Of a stretch of DNA of 64,000 nt, positions 1 through 9,253 are shown in pieces. The notes beneath the pieces were generated by a model. That model was given only the letters and a program-made list of their open reading frames with translations, was not told the origin of the DNA and made no database searches. Position numbers and translations under genes: made by a program. The stretch is from Actinomycetota bacterium (GTDB lineage: Bacteria > Actinomycetota > Actinomycetes > Actinomycetales > Microbacteriaceae). How positions within the stretch are numbered: position 1 is the first letter of the stretch; each line of letters starts with the position of its first letter. The stretch is from positions 1-64,000 of the forward strand of contig JAUZFR010000188.1 in NCBI GenBank assembly GCA_030840335.1, read 5' to 3'.

Positions 1-514
1 GGCCCACCACCGCGAGCTCTCCGCTCATGTGCAGACACTCGAGCATCTGGGTCACGTTGCGGTTATTGGTCCACCCGGTCGACGGCCAGGGCACGACCGA
101 CTCGTCGGGGATATCCCTCGACGTCTGCGGGCCTTCGTCGCCGATACGATCGAGAATGCTGCGGGCGAATCCCGCGTTGTCCTCCATCCAGCTACGAGCA
201 CCCGCGCGATCGGCCCACGTGCGCATGCCGGCGAGGTAGAGGCCCAGGTCCGACATCGGCCGCAGCATCCAGCCGCGCTCGAACAGCAGACCCTGGCTGA
301 GCGCGCGGGTCGTATCGCTCGGTCGATAGGACGACCCGAGGCGAGCCCAGGAGATGTGGTCAGCGGACGGCGCGACGGTAGTGGTGAGCTCGACCCGGAG
401 CATCGCGATTCCCCTGACCATGCTGACCACGTCACTCGGCCGGTCGGCATCCAACAGGGCCGCGCGCACCGCGATCTGCCTGGCCACCTCGCGAGTCACA
501 TTGTGCACTGCCAC
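1..514 (-). CDS. Winged-helix DNA-binding protein, AlkZ/YcaQ-like (partial)
   Basis: The gene is read on the minus strand and runs off the left edge, so only about 171 N-terminal residues are visible. The protein begins VAVHNVTREVARQIAVRAAL, then carries a segment LSQGLLFERGWMLRPMSDL and later ILDRIGDEGPQTSRDI. These match the layout of the HTH_42/AlkZ-YcaQ family: an N-terminal helix, an arm with a 'LVRTWxMRGTLH'-like stretch, then a winged helix. Characterised members are DNA glycosylases for interstrand crosslinks, but many actinobacterial relatives are uncharacterised. GTG at 514 was chosen because it opens the family-like N-terminus. A GGAGGTG lies about 17 nt upstream, which is longer than usual. 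It follows the next gene by 16 nt, so the two are probably co-transcribed. Confidence 0.65.
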   Translation of the reverse strand, partial: MAVHNVTREVARQIAVRAALLDADRPSDVVSMVRGIAMLRVELTTTVAPSADHISWARLGSSYRPSDTTRALSQGLLFERGWMLRPMSDLGLYLAGMRTWADRAGARSWMEDNAGFARSILDRIGDEGPQTSRDIPDESVVPWPSTGWTNNRNVTQMLECLHMSGELAVVG

Positions 515-530
515 GAGACCACCGTATTCG

Positions 531-1154
531 TCACCTCCGACCGATGCCGAGCCGACGGCGTTTGTCCGGGGTGGATTTCGACTGCGAAAGCAACGCGGGG
601 AGGTCGACGTCGATGAGGCGCCGCAGGCGCTCTATCTTCTGTTCGGCGTAGTCGGGTTCGGCTGCGAACTGGCGAGCAAGAAGCTGCAGCGAGACTTCGC
701 GATTGATTTCGTTGCTGGCATCATCCCGAGCGCGACGCACGAGTGCTTCGATGGCGGTCTCATCGCGGCTGGCGTCTCGGAGCGCAGAGGCGAGTCGCCG
801 ATGAACGAGTGGGCGACGCAGGTGCTCCTCCCGCCGCAGGGCTTTGTTCTCGTTGTCCCTGCCCGCGCGATTCGGAGGCGTCTCTTCCCGGGCGAACCCA
901 AGTCGATCGGCGGTTTCCTCGTTTTCGCGAGCAAGCCGAAGGAATTCCGTTCTCACAAGCTCAGACAGCGCGCGGATGTCGAAATCGAGTTGATCGCGAA
1001 GTGCCGCAACAATGATGCGATTCTTGACCGCCATCCGAACCGCGGCCGTCAGGATGACGACGCCGTCTTCCACGACTCGCTCGATCGGCGCCAGTGGTCT
1101 GACCGGCGGGTCCTTGTACGTGCCCACATTCGCACCAGGTCGCTGCGACTTCAC
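531..1154 (-). CDS. Conserved hypothetical protein, charged and helical
   Basis: This is a 207-residue protein of unknown function. It has a short N-terminal segment (PVRPLAPIERVVEDGVVILT) followed by a long, highly charged helical region rich in Arg, Glu and Ala, suggesting coiled coil. There is no signal peptide or membrane segment. The start is GTG with GGAGGAG about 9 nt upstream, a convincing ribosome binding site. From memory, similar proteins of about 200 residues occur in Microbacteriaceae, but I cannot assign a function. It heads a probable two-gene unit with the AlkZ-like gene. Confidence 0.6.
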   Translation of the reverse strand: MKSQRPGANVGTYKDPPVRPLAPIERVVEDGVVILTAAVRMAVKNRIIVAALRDQLDFDIRALSELVRTEFLRLARENEETADRLGFAREETPPNRAGRDNENKALRREEHLRRPLVHRRLASALRDASRDETAIEALVRRARDDASNEINREVSLQLLARQFAAEPDYAEQKIERLRRLIDVDLPALLSQSKSTPDKRRRLGIGRR

Positions 1155-1686
1155 GACTGCAATTCTCCTCCGTTCGCAGGTCAGTGAACAGGAGCGATGG
1201 GAGGCTACGCGCAGTGAGAGCGGACATGGAAATGCCCAGCGCGGAAGTTGGGGGAGAACCGCCGACGCTGGGCTATCCGAATGCCGACGTTATTCGGGTT
1301 GTTCGTCGGCATGGGCACACCAAGTGGTGGGACCGTATGCGGCTGGGTAAGCGCCGCGATCTCACCGTTTGGTGTCCGGCCCCGCTGTTCGGGAAGTACT
1401 TTCGGGGCCACTACGAGACTAATGGTGTCCGCCATTTGGGGGACACCAGATTGTGACCCCAGTTCGGGGGGAATTCTGCGGGTGAACGGTCTCACCGCTG
1501 CTGTAGACCGTGCGGACTCGACGAACTCCGTTCCTTTACAAACGCTCACCTAAGCAGGCTCGGTTTTTCAGTTTGAGCCCATCCCCGATTGCCAGCATGG
1601 TTCTGTACGGATGCACCGTCGCCTCCCGCCAGTTCGTTTATCGAACCGCCCATCACAGTCCAGACCACCGATCCGGAAGCAAGGCA
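1155..1686. other. 532-bp intergenic region with two hairpins, no supported gene
   Basis: This lies between the divergent hypothetical gene and the glycosyltransferase gene. Short open frames exist on both strands (for example 1205-1549 minus) but have no recognisable domain, no good ribosome binding site and no neighbour logic. Two inverted repeats are present: GGCCCCG at 1378-1384 with CGGGGCC at 1403-1409, and GGTGTCC at 1424-1430 with GGACACC at 1441-1447. GGTGTCC also occurs at 1371-1377. They may be operators or remnants of a mobile sequence. Confidence 0.5.
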
Positions 1687-2838
1687 GTGCAGGTCTCAGT
1701 CATAGTCCCCACGTTTAACGAGGCGCCCAACATTCAGGAACTCGTCGACCGCATCCAGCAATCGCTGCGCGGGCGACAGGCCGAAATCGTATTTGTCGAC
1801 GACTCGACCGACGACACCGCTGACGCGATCGAGAAGGCGGCGCTGACCGCAGAGCTGCCTGTGCGAGTCATCCAACGAACACAGCCAGTCGGCGGACTGT
1901 CGGGCGCAGTTCTCGAGGGCCTCAAGGCGAGCACCAGCGAGTGGTGCATCGTCATGGACGGAGACCTGCAGCACCCACCGGAGGTCATTCCCGCTCTCCT
2001 CACTTCCGGCATCGAGCAGGACGTCGACGTAGTCGTCGCTTCCCGTCACGTCGACGGTGGGTCCTCGGCCGGGTTGAGCGGTCGCGTTCGACACCTCGTT
2101 TCGAATTCCGCGACGATCCTGACGCGCGCGATGTTTCCCACACGGCTTCGCAACTGCAGCGATCCCATGACCGGATTTTTCGCCGTTCGCCGTGCGTCGA
2201 TTGATCTGAATTCGCTCAGACCCCGTGGGTTCAAGATCCTGCTCGAAGTGCTCGCGCGCAACCCGCTCAAGGTCGCCGAGGAGCCGTTCGTGTTCGGCGT
2301 GCGCCGAGCTGGCGAATCGAAAGCCGATTTCCGCCAGGGGCTGCGGTTTCTGATCCAACTGGCGACGTTGCGCTTCGGACGACTGTCTGGATTCGCCGTC
2401 ATCGGCGCTCTGGGGGCGCTCGCCAACCTGGCCATTATGGCCGCTCTCCAGGCCTTCGGCGTCTGGTACCTGTTGGCGGCCGTCATCGCCGCAGCCATCA
2501 CGATCGTGTCGAATTTCCTGCTCCAGGAGAGGTTCGTTTTCAACGACCTGCGCACCGAAGGTCGCAACGTGTGGATGAGATTCGCCCAATCGCTGGCGTT
2601 CAACGGCGGAGAGACGACGTTGCGCACAGTAGTACTCTGGGTCCTTGTGGAGTCGACGCCCATTCCGAGCGTCATCGCCCAGGGGGTACTCCTGGCTGTC
2701 GGATTCGTGCTTCGGTTCGTGTACCACTCTCGAGTTGTCTACCGACCGAAACTCACGACATCCGTCAGCTTCGATCTTGAAAATGTGCCCTACTCTTTCC
2801 AAGAGCAGCAGGCGCATGATGGGTCGCAGCCTCGCTGA
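1687..2838 (+). CDS. Family 2 glycosyltransferase fused to GtrA-like membrane domain
   Basis: The 383-residue protein has two parts. Residues 1 to about 230 are a GT2 (GT-A fold) domain: it opens VQVSVIVPTFNEAPNIQEL, has a nucleotide-binding VDDSTDD and the acidic motif MDGDLQHPPE, as in dolichyl-phosphate mannose synthases. Residues about 240-360 hold four hydrophobic helices of the GtrA type, including FRLS-like entry and NFLLQERFVFND. Such fusions transfer a sugar from a nucleotide donor to polyprenyl phosphate and help move it across the membrane for cell-wall glycans. The GTG at 1687 matches the family N-terminus; an in-frame upstream extension to 1510 looks untranslated. uppP follows 55 nt downstream, consistent with lipid-carrier metabolism. 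Confidence 0.85.
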   Translation: MQVSVIVPTFNEAPNIQELVDRIQQSLRGRQAEIVFVDDSTDDTADAIEKAALTAELPVRVIQRTQPVGGLSGAVLEGLKASTSEWCIVMDGDLQHPPEVIPALLTSGIEQDVDVVVASRHVDGGSSAGLSGRVRHLVSNSATILTRAMFPTRLRNCSDPMTGFFAVRRASIDLNSLRPRGFKILLEVLARNPLKVAEEPFVFGVRRAGESKADFRQGLRFLIQLATLRFGRLSGFAVIGALGALANLAIMAALQAFGVWYLLAAVIAAAITIVSNFLLQERFVFNDLRTEGRNVWMRFAQSLAFNGGETTLRTVVLWVLVESTPIPSVIAQGVLLAVGFVLRFVYHSRVVYRPKLTTSVSFDLENVPYSFQEQQAHDGSQPR

Positions 2839-2893
2839 GCAGCTGTCGGAATGCCCGATCGCTTTCAACCTCTGGCCCTGAAAGGACCACCGC

Positions 2894-3730
2894 GTGAACT
2901 TGTTGCAAGCGCTCATCCTCGGCATCGTCGAAGGCGTCACCGAATTTCTCCCCGTCTCGAGCACGGGCCACTTGACGATCGTCGAGAAGCTGTTCGGCCT
3001 GAAGATTGACAGCGCGGGCGTCACGGCGTTCACCGCGATCATTCAGGTCGGCGCAATCGTCGCGGTTCTCGTCTTCTTCAGATCCGATATCGCGCGGATC
3101 GTTGTCGCCTGGGTGCGGGGCATCCGTCACCGGGAGCTCCGTGTCGACCCGGACTACCGGCTCGCCTGGTTCATCATCATCGGCTCGATCCCCATCGGGC
3201 TGATCGGGTTTGCCGCGAAGGATTTCATCGCGGGGGGTCTTCGGAACCTGTGGGTAGTGGTCGTCGCACTGCTGGTGTGGAGCGTCGTCATGGTCGTGGC
3301 CGAACGCGTCGGACGTCGAACCCGACCCGAAGCCGAAATGACGATCAAAGATGCTCTCGTGATCGGCCTGGTGCAGTGCCTCGCCCTCGTCCCAGGCGTT
3401 TCGCGCTCGGGCGCAACCATCAGCGCGGGCCTCTTTCGAAACTTCAACCGGGTAGCCGCGACGAAGATCTCGTTCTTCCTCTCCATCCCGGCGCTCGTCG
3501 CCGCGGGCGGCTACGAGGCAGCGACCCAGGGCAGCGCGGTCGGCGGGTCAGTCGGGTGGATTCCGACGATCGTCGCCACCATCGTGAGTTTCGTCGTCGC
3601 GTATGTCGCTATCGCATGGCTCCTGCGGCTGGTCACAAAACACAGCATCTCGGTCTTCGTCGGCTATCGCGTCGGCCTTGCGGTCGTCGTAGCGGCCCTT
3701 CTGCTCGCCGGGGTCATCAGCGCGACGTAG
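2894..3730 (+). CDS. uppP: Undecaprenyl-diphosphatase (UppP/BacA)
   Basis: This 278-residue integral membrane enzyme dephosphorylates undecaprenyl diphosphate to recycle the lipid carrier for cell-wall synthesis and can give bacitracin resistance. Both hallmark motifs are present: EGVTEFLPVSSTGH near residues 13-26 and PGVSRSGATI near residues 170-180. About seven to eight hydrophobic segments are visible and the length is normal for the family. The start is GTG with AAAGGACC upstream. It probably shares a transcript with the preceding glycosyltransferase, which also uses a polyprenyl carrier. Its 3' end overlaps the convergent permease gene by 14 bp. Confidence 0.95.
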   Translation: MNLLQALILGIVEGVTEFLPVSSTGHLTIVEKLFGLKIDSAGVTAFTAIIQVGAIVAVLVFFRSDIARIVVAWVRGIRHRELRVDPDYRLAWFIIIGSIPIGLIGFAAKDFIAGGLRNLWVVVVALLVWSVVMVVAERVGRRTRPEAEMTIKDALVIGLVQCLALVPGVSRSGATISAGLFRNFNRVAATKISFFLSIPALVAAGGYEAATQGSAVGGSVGWIPTIVATIVSFVVAYVAIAWLLRLVTKHSISVFVGYRVGLAVVVAALLLAGVISAT

Positions 3731-4994
3731 CGGATCGATTTCGATTGGCAAGGCGCAGGCGAACCCACCGGTACAGCGCCCCGACAACGAGGACACCCAG
3801 TCCCACGATGATGGATGTCGGCGGCAGTGTGGACACGAGCACAAGGCAGCCGAGCGCGCCGACGACCTGCAGCACTCGGGGATACCTGCGATGGTCTTTG
3901 TCCTGGGTGACCGCTGAGACGTTCGCGATGAAGTAGTACAACAGCACTCCGAATGAGGAAAAGCCGATCGCGCCGCGAAGATCGGTGGTGAGAACCAGGA
4001 TGCTCACGACAACGGCGAGCGCGATTTCGGCGTGATGCGGAACCCGGTATTTCGGATGCACTCCTGCGAGCCAGCTCGGCAGGTCGCGGTTTCGTGCCAT
4101 GGCCAGAGTCGTGCGGCCAACGCCCGCGACCAGGGCGAGGAGCGCCCCACTTGCCGCGACAGCCGCACCGATCCGCACCAGAGGCGCGGCCCACGACCAG
4201 GCGCCTTCTCGCACCAGGTCCACCAACGGCGCCGTAGAGGTCGCCAATCGATCGGGTCCGATGGCTACCAACGCCGTGACAGCGATGAGCGCATAGATCA
4301 CCAGCGTGACCCCGAGCGCGGTGAGGATGGCGCGAGGGATGGTCCGGGCCGGATCCTTCACCTCCTCGCCCATCGTGGCAATGCGTGCATACCCCGCGAA
4401 AGCGAAGAACAGCAGGCCCGCGGACTGCAGGATGCCGTACCAACCGTGCGCGAAGAGATTCCGTCCCAGATCGTTGTGACTGGATGTGCCGCCGATGAGC
4501 CCGGCGATCACGACCAGAACGAGGACAATCAGAACGATTGCAACGATGACGCGCGTGAGGCCGGCGGTGCGGGTCACCCCGAAATAATTCACGGTTGCGA
4601 GAACGAGAATCGCGGCAACCGCCACAGGTTTCTCCCAACCGACGGGCGCAGCATATGCGGCGAAAGTCAGAGCCATTGCGGCACAACTGGCGGTCTTGCC
4701 GATGACAAAGCTCCAGCCAGCCATGAATCCTGGCCATTCACCGAGCCGCTCGCGACCGTACACATAGGTTCCGCCCGAAGTTGGATATTGGGCGGCGAGC
4801 TGAGCCGACGATGACGCGTTGCAGTACGCGACGATTGCGGCGACTCCCAGACCGACGAGCAAGCCCGCGCCAGCGGCGGCCGCGGCGGGAGCAAACGATG
4901 CAAAGATCCCCGCGCCGATCATCGACCCAAGACCGACGACGACCGCGTCGAAGAGGCCGAGTCTGCGGGCGAGGGAGGGGTTAGAAATTGTCAC
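3717..4994 (-). CDS. APC-family amino acid permease
   Basis: This 425-residue polytopic membrane protein has about twelve hydrophobic segments. The N-terminus carries GLGSMIGAGIFASFAPAAAA, the unwound TM1 motif of the amino acid-polyamine-organocation family, followed by YPTSGGTYVYG in TM3 and FFAFAGYARIATMGEEV in TM6, all typical of this family. It likely imports an amino acid or related amine by cation symport; the substrate cannot be read from sequence. The start is GTG. It is divergent from the iron-type ABC transporter operon across a 204-bp region and may share regulation with it, though no functional link is evident. Confidence 0.85.
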   Translation of the reverse strand: MTISNPSLARRLGLFDAVVVGLGSMIGAGIFASFAPAAAAAGAGLLVGLGVAAIVAYCNASSSAQLAAQYPTSGGTYVYGRERLGEWPGFMAGWSFVIGKTASCAAMALTFAAYAAPVGWEKPVAVAAILVLATVNYFGVTRTAGLTRVIVAIVLIVLVLVVIAGLIGGTSSHNDLGRNLFAHGWYGILQSAGLLFFAFAGYARIATMGEEVKDPARTIPRAILTALGVTLVIYALIAVTALVAIGPDRLATSTAPLVDLVREGAWSWAAPLVRIGAAVAASGALLALVAGVGRTTLAMARNRDLPSWLAGVHPKYRVPHHAEIALAVVVSILVLTTDLRGAIGFSSFGVLLYYFIANVSAVTQDKDHRRYPRVLQVVGALGCLVLVSTLPPTSIIVGLGVLVVGALYRWVRLRLANRNRSATSR

Positions 4995-5135
4995 GACGGC
5001 CCGTCTCTTTCGGACTGAGTATCAGAATGCAGCTCCCTCATCATCCTCTGGTGAAGTCGTAGGTCAACGTCAACGCCAACGCCCGTGGCCCCGTTTACCC
5101 AATGGTCACCTTGGCGCCACTACGCGTCCATCCTT

Positions 5136-5183
5136 GTTTCTTACCGTATCTAACGACGGTTAGATTCTGCTGTAACAAGAAAC
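5136..5183. promoter_or_regulatory. Nested palindromic operator upstream of the iron-type ABC operon
   Basis: The core is ATCTAAC (5148-5154), GACG, GTTAGAT (5159-5165), a perfect 7-bp inverted repeat. It is nested inside a weaker one, GTTTCTT (5136-5142) with AAGAAAC (5177-5183). The core ends 33 bp before the lipoprotein start. The same CTAAC-N4-GTTAGATT sequence recurs at 9250-9266 upstream of the membrane protein at 9318, which argues for one shared repressor. The layout recalls metalloregulator boxes, but it is not a match to the DtxR/IdeR consensus. Confidence 0.6.
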
Positions 5184-5198
5184 GCATGGGAGCACATC

Positions 5199-6272
5199 AT
5201 GATCCACAAGTCTCGAGTGGCGGCGGGGGCAGCGGCCCTCACAGCCATGGTTCTTCTTGCGGGCTGCACCAGCACGCAAGCAACATCCCTCACCGGGTCC
5301 ACGTCAACAGCCAAAGTCGAGCCCCTGGTGCTTTACGCGGCCGAGGCCTACGACGCGAACATGGGCAAGGCCTTCACTGCGAAAACCGGAATCCCGGTCA
5401 AAGTGGTCGATGACAGTACGGGGCCGCTCCTCACCAAGATCGCGGCTGAGAAGAACAACCCGCAGTGGTCGTTGTTCTGGGCAGATGGCGACACCGCCTT
5501 CTCCTCGCTGGATCAGCAGGGCGAACTGCTCTCCTACAAGCCGAATGCACCGTGGAACGCCGTCGGCAAGGCGATCGTGCCTTCCGACAACAGCTATATT
5601 CCGACCGGCACGACCGTCATGGCCGCCCTCATCTACAACTCGGCGAAGACAACCAGCGTGCCGACCACCTATGACGACCTCGCGACATCCGCCTACACGG
5701 GGAAGGTCGGAATGAATGACCCGTCGCAGTCGGGTCCGACGTACCCGTTCATCGCAGGTGTGATGAACCAACTCGGCGGCCAGAGCGCTGGTGTCAGTGA
5801 TGGGGAGGCGTACTTCACGAAACTCAAGTCGAACGGACTCAAGGTCTACCCGACGAACGGCGACACCCTGCACGCCCTCGAAACCGGCCAGATCAACTAC
5901 GGGCTGATCCAGAGTTCCGCAGCGACCGGCGAAGTCGTCAAGGTCAAGCCGACCTCTGGGTATGCGCCGAAAATCGTGTACCTGCCGAAGTCGACGCTCC
6001 TGCCCAGCGTGATCGGAATCGACAAGGCAATCGACAAGACCCAGCAGACGGAAGCCAAGCAATTCGTCGACTACGCGCTCTCTCCCGAGGGCCAAAAGGT
6101 CATGCAGGGCGCGGACCTTGCCGGCGATTCTCTGTTCTGGCCGATCGTCGACAATTCGACCGCGCTGACCCAGCTACCGGCCTTCCCGGCCGACTATCAG
6201 CGCATCGATCCGACCTTCTGGGGCCCGCTGCAGGCACAGGTCGTGACCTGGTTCGACTCGAATATCAAGTAG
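5199..6272 (+). CDS. Iron(III)-type ABC transporter substrate-binding lipoprotein
   Basis: The 357-residue protein has an N-terminal signal with lipobox LLAGC (Cys about residue 23), so it should be anchored outside the membrane. The mature part has the fold and motifs of type II periplasmic binding proteins of the AfuA/FutA group: LVLYAAEAYDANMGKAFTAK, then KTGIPVKVVDDSTGPLLTKI, and a C-terminal KQFVDYALSPEGQKVM. This family binds Fe(III), and related members bind thiamine, putrescine or 2-aminoethylphosphonate, so iron is an inference. It is the first gene of an operon with a double permease and an ATPase and follows a palindromic operator. Confidence 0.8.
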   Translation: MIHKSRVAAGAAALTAMVLLAGCTSTQATSLTGSTSTAKVEPLVLYAAEAYDANMGKAFTAKTGIPVKVVDDSTGPLLTKIAAEKNNPQWSLFWADGDTAFSSLDQQGELLSYKPNAPWNAVGKAIVPSDNSYIPTGTTVMAALIYNSAKTTSVPTTYDDLATSAYTGKVGMNDPSQSGPTYPFIAGVMNQLGGQSAGVSDGEAYFTKLKSNGLKVYPTNGDTLHALETGQINYGLIQSSAATGEVVKVKPTSGYAPKIVYLPKSTLLPSVIGIDKAIDKTQQTEAKQFVDYALSPEGQKVMQGADLAGDSLFWPIVDNSTALTQLPAFPADYQRIDPTFWGPLQAQVVTWFDSNIK

Positions 6273-6296
6273 CTCAAAAAGACTGCAGGAGTCGAA

Positions 6297-8123
6297 ATGG
6301 TTGAACTTACGCGAGTGAGCGCAAACAGCGGCGCGTCCCGCTCGCGAGTTCGCAGCGCGGTGCCGACGACGGCAGGAGTGGTCGGCACCGCAGCACGCTC
6401 GTTGCTTAGCCGTTTCGGCGCGATTCTGATCAGGATCAACCCGTTCACGTTGTTCTGGCTCCTGATCGTCGCGATCCTGATCCTCCCAATTGTCCTGTTT
6501 CTTGCGGTCGCGTTCAGCCCGCGATTGTTGGATCAGGGCACGGAATGGTTCACCCTGTCGGCATTTGCTCAGGCCGTGAATGGGCAATTGCTGCTCGGCC
6601 TTCTGCACTCTCTGGTAATCGGCGTGACGACCGCCGTCGCATCCGCAGCGGTCGGCTTCCTGCTGTCCTGGGTCGTCCTGCGCACCAACGCCCCGGGGCG
6701 CCGCATCTGGACGGGGGTGGTGTTCGCCTTGTTGCTGACACCCTCGTACCTGATCGCGCTTGGCTGGGAGAGGCTCGTCGAACCCAATGGCGTCCTGCAG
6801 GTGCTCGGCTGGGATCCGATCTGGCTCAGAGACGTGATTTATGGGCCAGTTGGCATCGTCATCGTCCTCACGGTAAAGGGAATACCGTTTGCGTTCCTGG
6901 CGATCTCGAATGCGATGCGCGGACTCGGCCACGAGTTCGAGGATGCCGCGCGGGTTCACGGCGGTGGACGGATCGCGTCATTGCGGATCGTTCTCTCGTT
7001 GCTCGCGCCCGCCGTATGGTCCGCTCTCGCGATCGTCTTCGCGGAGTCGGTGAGCGATTTCGGAGTTGCCTCCACGCTGGCAAATGACGCCCACTTTCCC
7101 GTCGCGACCTACTCGCTTTACAACGCCGTGCAGGCGTTTCCCGTCAACTTTCCTGTTGCATCAGCTGTCAGCTGGGTGCTACTGATACTCGTCGTCCTCG
7201 CACTGCTTGCGCAAAGCCGCGCCCTGCGGGGCCGAAGCTTCCGCGTGCTCGGCGGCCGCAGCCGTCCGGTTCTCCGTGTTCAGCTCTCGCGCGGCGCGAA
7301 AGTGCTCTGCACGCTTGCGCTCTTCATCCTGCTGGTCATCTCGCTCGGCGTGCCCACCTTCGGTGCCATCTCGGCGTCTCTCATCGACGGGCTCGGCTCC
7401 CTCGCGGGCACCCACCAGTGGACGCTCGACAACTATCAGCGGGTCATCGTGAGCCCGGACCTCAGTCAGCCATTGCTGTTCTCGGCGGAGCTCGCCGCGA
7501 TCACGGCAACGGTCACACTCGTTCTCGCCGTCGTCTGCGCACGGCTACTCGCGAACAAGGGAGGGAGTTTTGGCGGCCGCATCCTTGACCTGGTGCTGCT
7601 CGCAGCCGTCGCGCTACCGGGGATCGTCTTCGCCGCCGGCTACATCTTCGCGTACAACCTTCCGTTGACGAACACGCTTGGCATTCACCTCTATGGCACC
7701 ACTGCGCTGCTCGTTCTCGCGTACCTGGCTACCGCGCTGCCGTCGACGTCGCGAGTGCTCGTCGGCACGATGAGCCAGATTCAGGAGTCGATGAGTCACG
7801 CTGCGCGCGTGCATGGAAACGGTGCCATCCGGTCGTGGCTCTCGATCGTTCTGCCGGTGACAGCGCGGCCGATGCTGTCGGCCTGGCTGCTGACCTACAC
7901 GGCGACACTCCTCGAGTTGCCCGTCTCACAGCTCCTGGCGCCGCCGGGTTCGCTGCCGATTTCAGTTGGCATCACCTCGACACTCGCTAAGTATGACTTC
8001 GGCGGTGGCACTGCGATGGAGGTGCTCGCGATCCTTTCTGCGCTCGCCGTCGTCGGCGTGGCCTACCTGCTGTTCAAACTCATTGCGCCGGCTGGATGGC
8101 GAAGGATCGGGAGATCGGCATGA
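6297..8123 (+). CDS. Iron-type ABC transporter permease, fused double domain
   Basis: The 608-residue protein consists of two homologous binding-protein-dependent permease domains in one chain, as in FbpB/SfuB/ThiP. Each half has about six hydrophobic helices and an EAA loop: GHEFEDAARVHGGGRIASL in the first half and SMSHAARVHGNGAIRSW in the second. The loops contact the ATPase. The N-terminal 40 residues are hydrophilic. The start follows GCAGGAG closely, 24 nt after the lipoprotein gene, and the stop overlaps the start of the ATPase gene by ATGA, so the three genes are one operon. Confidence 0.88.
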   Translation: MVELTRVSANSGASRSRVRSAVPTTAGVVGTAARSLLSRFGAILIRINPFTLFWLLIVAILILPIVLFLAVAFSPRLLDQGTEWFTLSAFAQAVNGQLLLGLLHSLVIGVTTAVASAAVGFLLSWVVLRTNAPGRRIWTGVVFALLLTPSYLIALGWERLVEPNGVLQVLGWDPIWLRDVIYGPVGIVIVLTVKGIPFAFLAISNAMRGLGHEFEDAARVHGGGRIASLRIVLSLLAPAVWSALAIVFAESVSDFGVASTLANDAHFPVATYSLYNAVQAFPVNFPVASAVSWVLLILVVLALLAQSRALRGRSFRVLGGRSRPVLRVQLSRGAKVLCTLALFILLVISLGVPTFGAISASLIDGLGSLAGTHQWTLDNYQRVIVSPDLSQPLLFSAELAAITATVTLVLAVVCARLLANKGGSFGGRILDLVLLAAVALPGIVFAAGYIFAYNLPLTNTLGIHLYGTTALLVLAYLATALPSTSRVLVGTMSQIQESMSHAARVHGNGAIRSWLSIVLPVTARPMLSAWLLTYTATLLELPVSQLLAPPGSLPISVGITSTLAKYDFGGGTAMEVLAILSALAVVGVAYLLFKLIAPAGWRRIGRSA

Positions 8124-9253
8124 CAACAATCGAGCGAGACGTGAATACCGAGGCTCACGCAGCCGAAGTGGCGCGGGGACACCGGGTTCGAGTACGCGGA
8201 GTGCGCAAGCGCTATGGGGCGGTCGAAGCGCTGGCCGGGATCGACCTCGACATCGAGGCCGGGAAGTTCATGGTGCTTCTCGGGCCTTCCGGGTCCGGTA
8301 AGTCGACCCTCATCCGCGGCATCGCCGGGATCGAGCGGTTCGATTCCGGAACAGTGCAGTTTGGCGAGGCCACGATGAGCGACCAACGCAAACACTCTCC
8401 CGCGGAACGCCGCGACCTGTCGATGGTGTTCCAGGACTACGCGCTCTGGCCCCACATGACGGTCGAACAGAACGTGGGGTACGCTCTCCGGCGTCGTCAC
8501 CTCGAACCCGTCGCGCGTCGGCAGCTTGTCAATGAGACGGTCGAGAGGGTGGGCCTCGAGGCGAAGCTGAAGAGCTATCCGGGTGAGTTGTCGGGCGGGC
8601 AGCAACAGCGTGTCGCACTGGCGCGCGCGCTGGTTGCCCGTCCGGCTCTACTGCTCTTCGACGAGCCGCTGTCGAATCTGGATGCGGACCTCCGTGAGAG
8701 GCTTCGCGTCGAGATCGCGACGCTCACACGGGAGTTCGGTGCAACGGCCTTGTACATCACCCACGACCAAAGCGAGGCGTTCGCGCTGGCGGATGAGATC
8801 GGCGTGCTGCGCGCCGGAGTGCTCGAACAGCGCGGCACGCCAGAGCAGATCTTCCGGAACCCCGCCACGCCGTTCGTCGCGCAGTTCACGGGCATCGCTG
8901 GTTCCTTTTCGGGACGCGCTGCGGGCGATCGTGACGGCTATTTCCGGGTGCGCGTGGGCGATCACGAATTGCCCTGCACGGCGGCGGCGGGAGTAAACCC
9001 GGGCGTTCTCGTCGACTTGCTAGTGCGGCCAACAGCCACTTCGCTCGCGGTGCGGTCCGCCACGGACGAGATGCTGATTCCCGGCATCGTGGTCGATGTC
9101 GCGTTCCGAGGGCGGGGCTACGAACACGTAGTCGAGACGGGCTATGGTCGCCTGACCTCGGTGTTCGACACCCGTCCATGGTCGCGCGGATCCGACTGCG
9201 CGATCCGGATAGATCCCGATGGATGCATCGCCTATCCGCACAAGCCAAGCTAA
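8120..9253 (+). CDS. Iron-type ABC transporter ATP-binding protein
   Basis: The 377-residue protein energises the preceding permease. It has Walker A GPSGSGKST, the signature LSGGQQQRVALARAL, Walker B LLLFDEPLSNLD and the switch histidine in YITHDQSEA. The C-terminal 130 residues form a TOBE-like regulatory domain (EIGVLRAGVLEQRGTPEQIF onwards), as in FbpC/PotA-type ATPases. ATG at 8120 was chosen because it overlaps the permease stop (ATGA) and has a purine-rich GGGAG just upstream. The longer frame from 8096 would intrude further into the permease gene. A shared palindrome lies at its stop codon, belonging to the next gene. Confidence 0.9.
   Translation: MTTIERDVNTEAHAAEVARGHRVRVRGVRKRYGAVEALAGIDLDIEAGKFMVLLGPSGSGKSTLIRGIAGIERFDSGTVQFGEATMSDQRKHSPAERRDLSMVFQDYALWPHMTVEQNVGYALRRRHLEPVARRQLVNETVERVGLEAKLKSYPGELSGGQQQRVALARALVARPALLLFDEPLSNLDADLRERLRVEIATLTREFGATALYITHDQSEAFALADEIGVLRAGVLEQRGTPEQIFRNPATPFVAQFTGIAGSFSGRAAGDRDGYFRVRVGDHELPCTAAAGVNPGVLVDLLVRPTATSLAVRSATDEMLIPGIVVDVAFRGRGYEHVVETGYGRLTSVFDTRPWSRGSDCAIRIDPDGCIAYPHKPS

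Noticed and set aside
1205-1549. 114-codon minus-strand frame in the 532-bp gap
   Set aside because: No domain, no ribosome binding site, and overlaps hairpins; kept as a non-coding region.
1696-3042. Long minus-strand open frame over the glycosyltransferase and uppP
   Set aside because: It is a shadow in GC-rich DNA; the plus strand encodes recognisable families in both genes.
5148-5165. Classical DtxR/IdeR box
   Set aside because: The palindrome is CTAAC-N4-GTTAG and does not fit the TTAGG-type consensus, so only a generic metalloregulator site is suggested.
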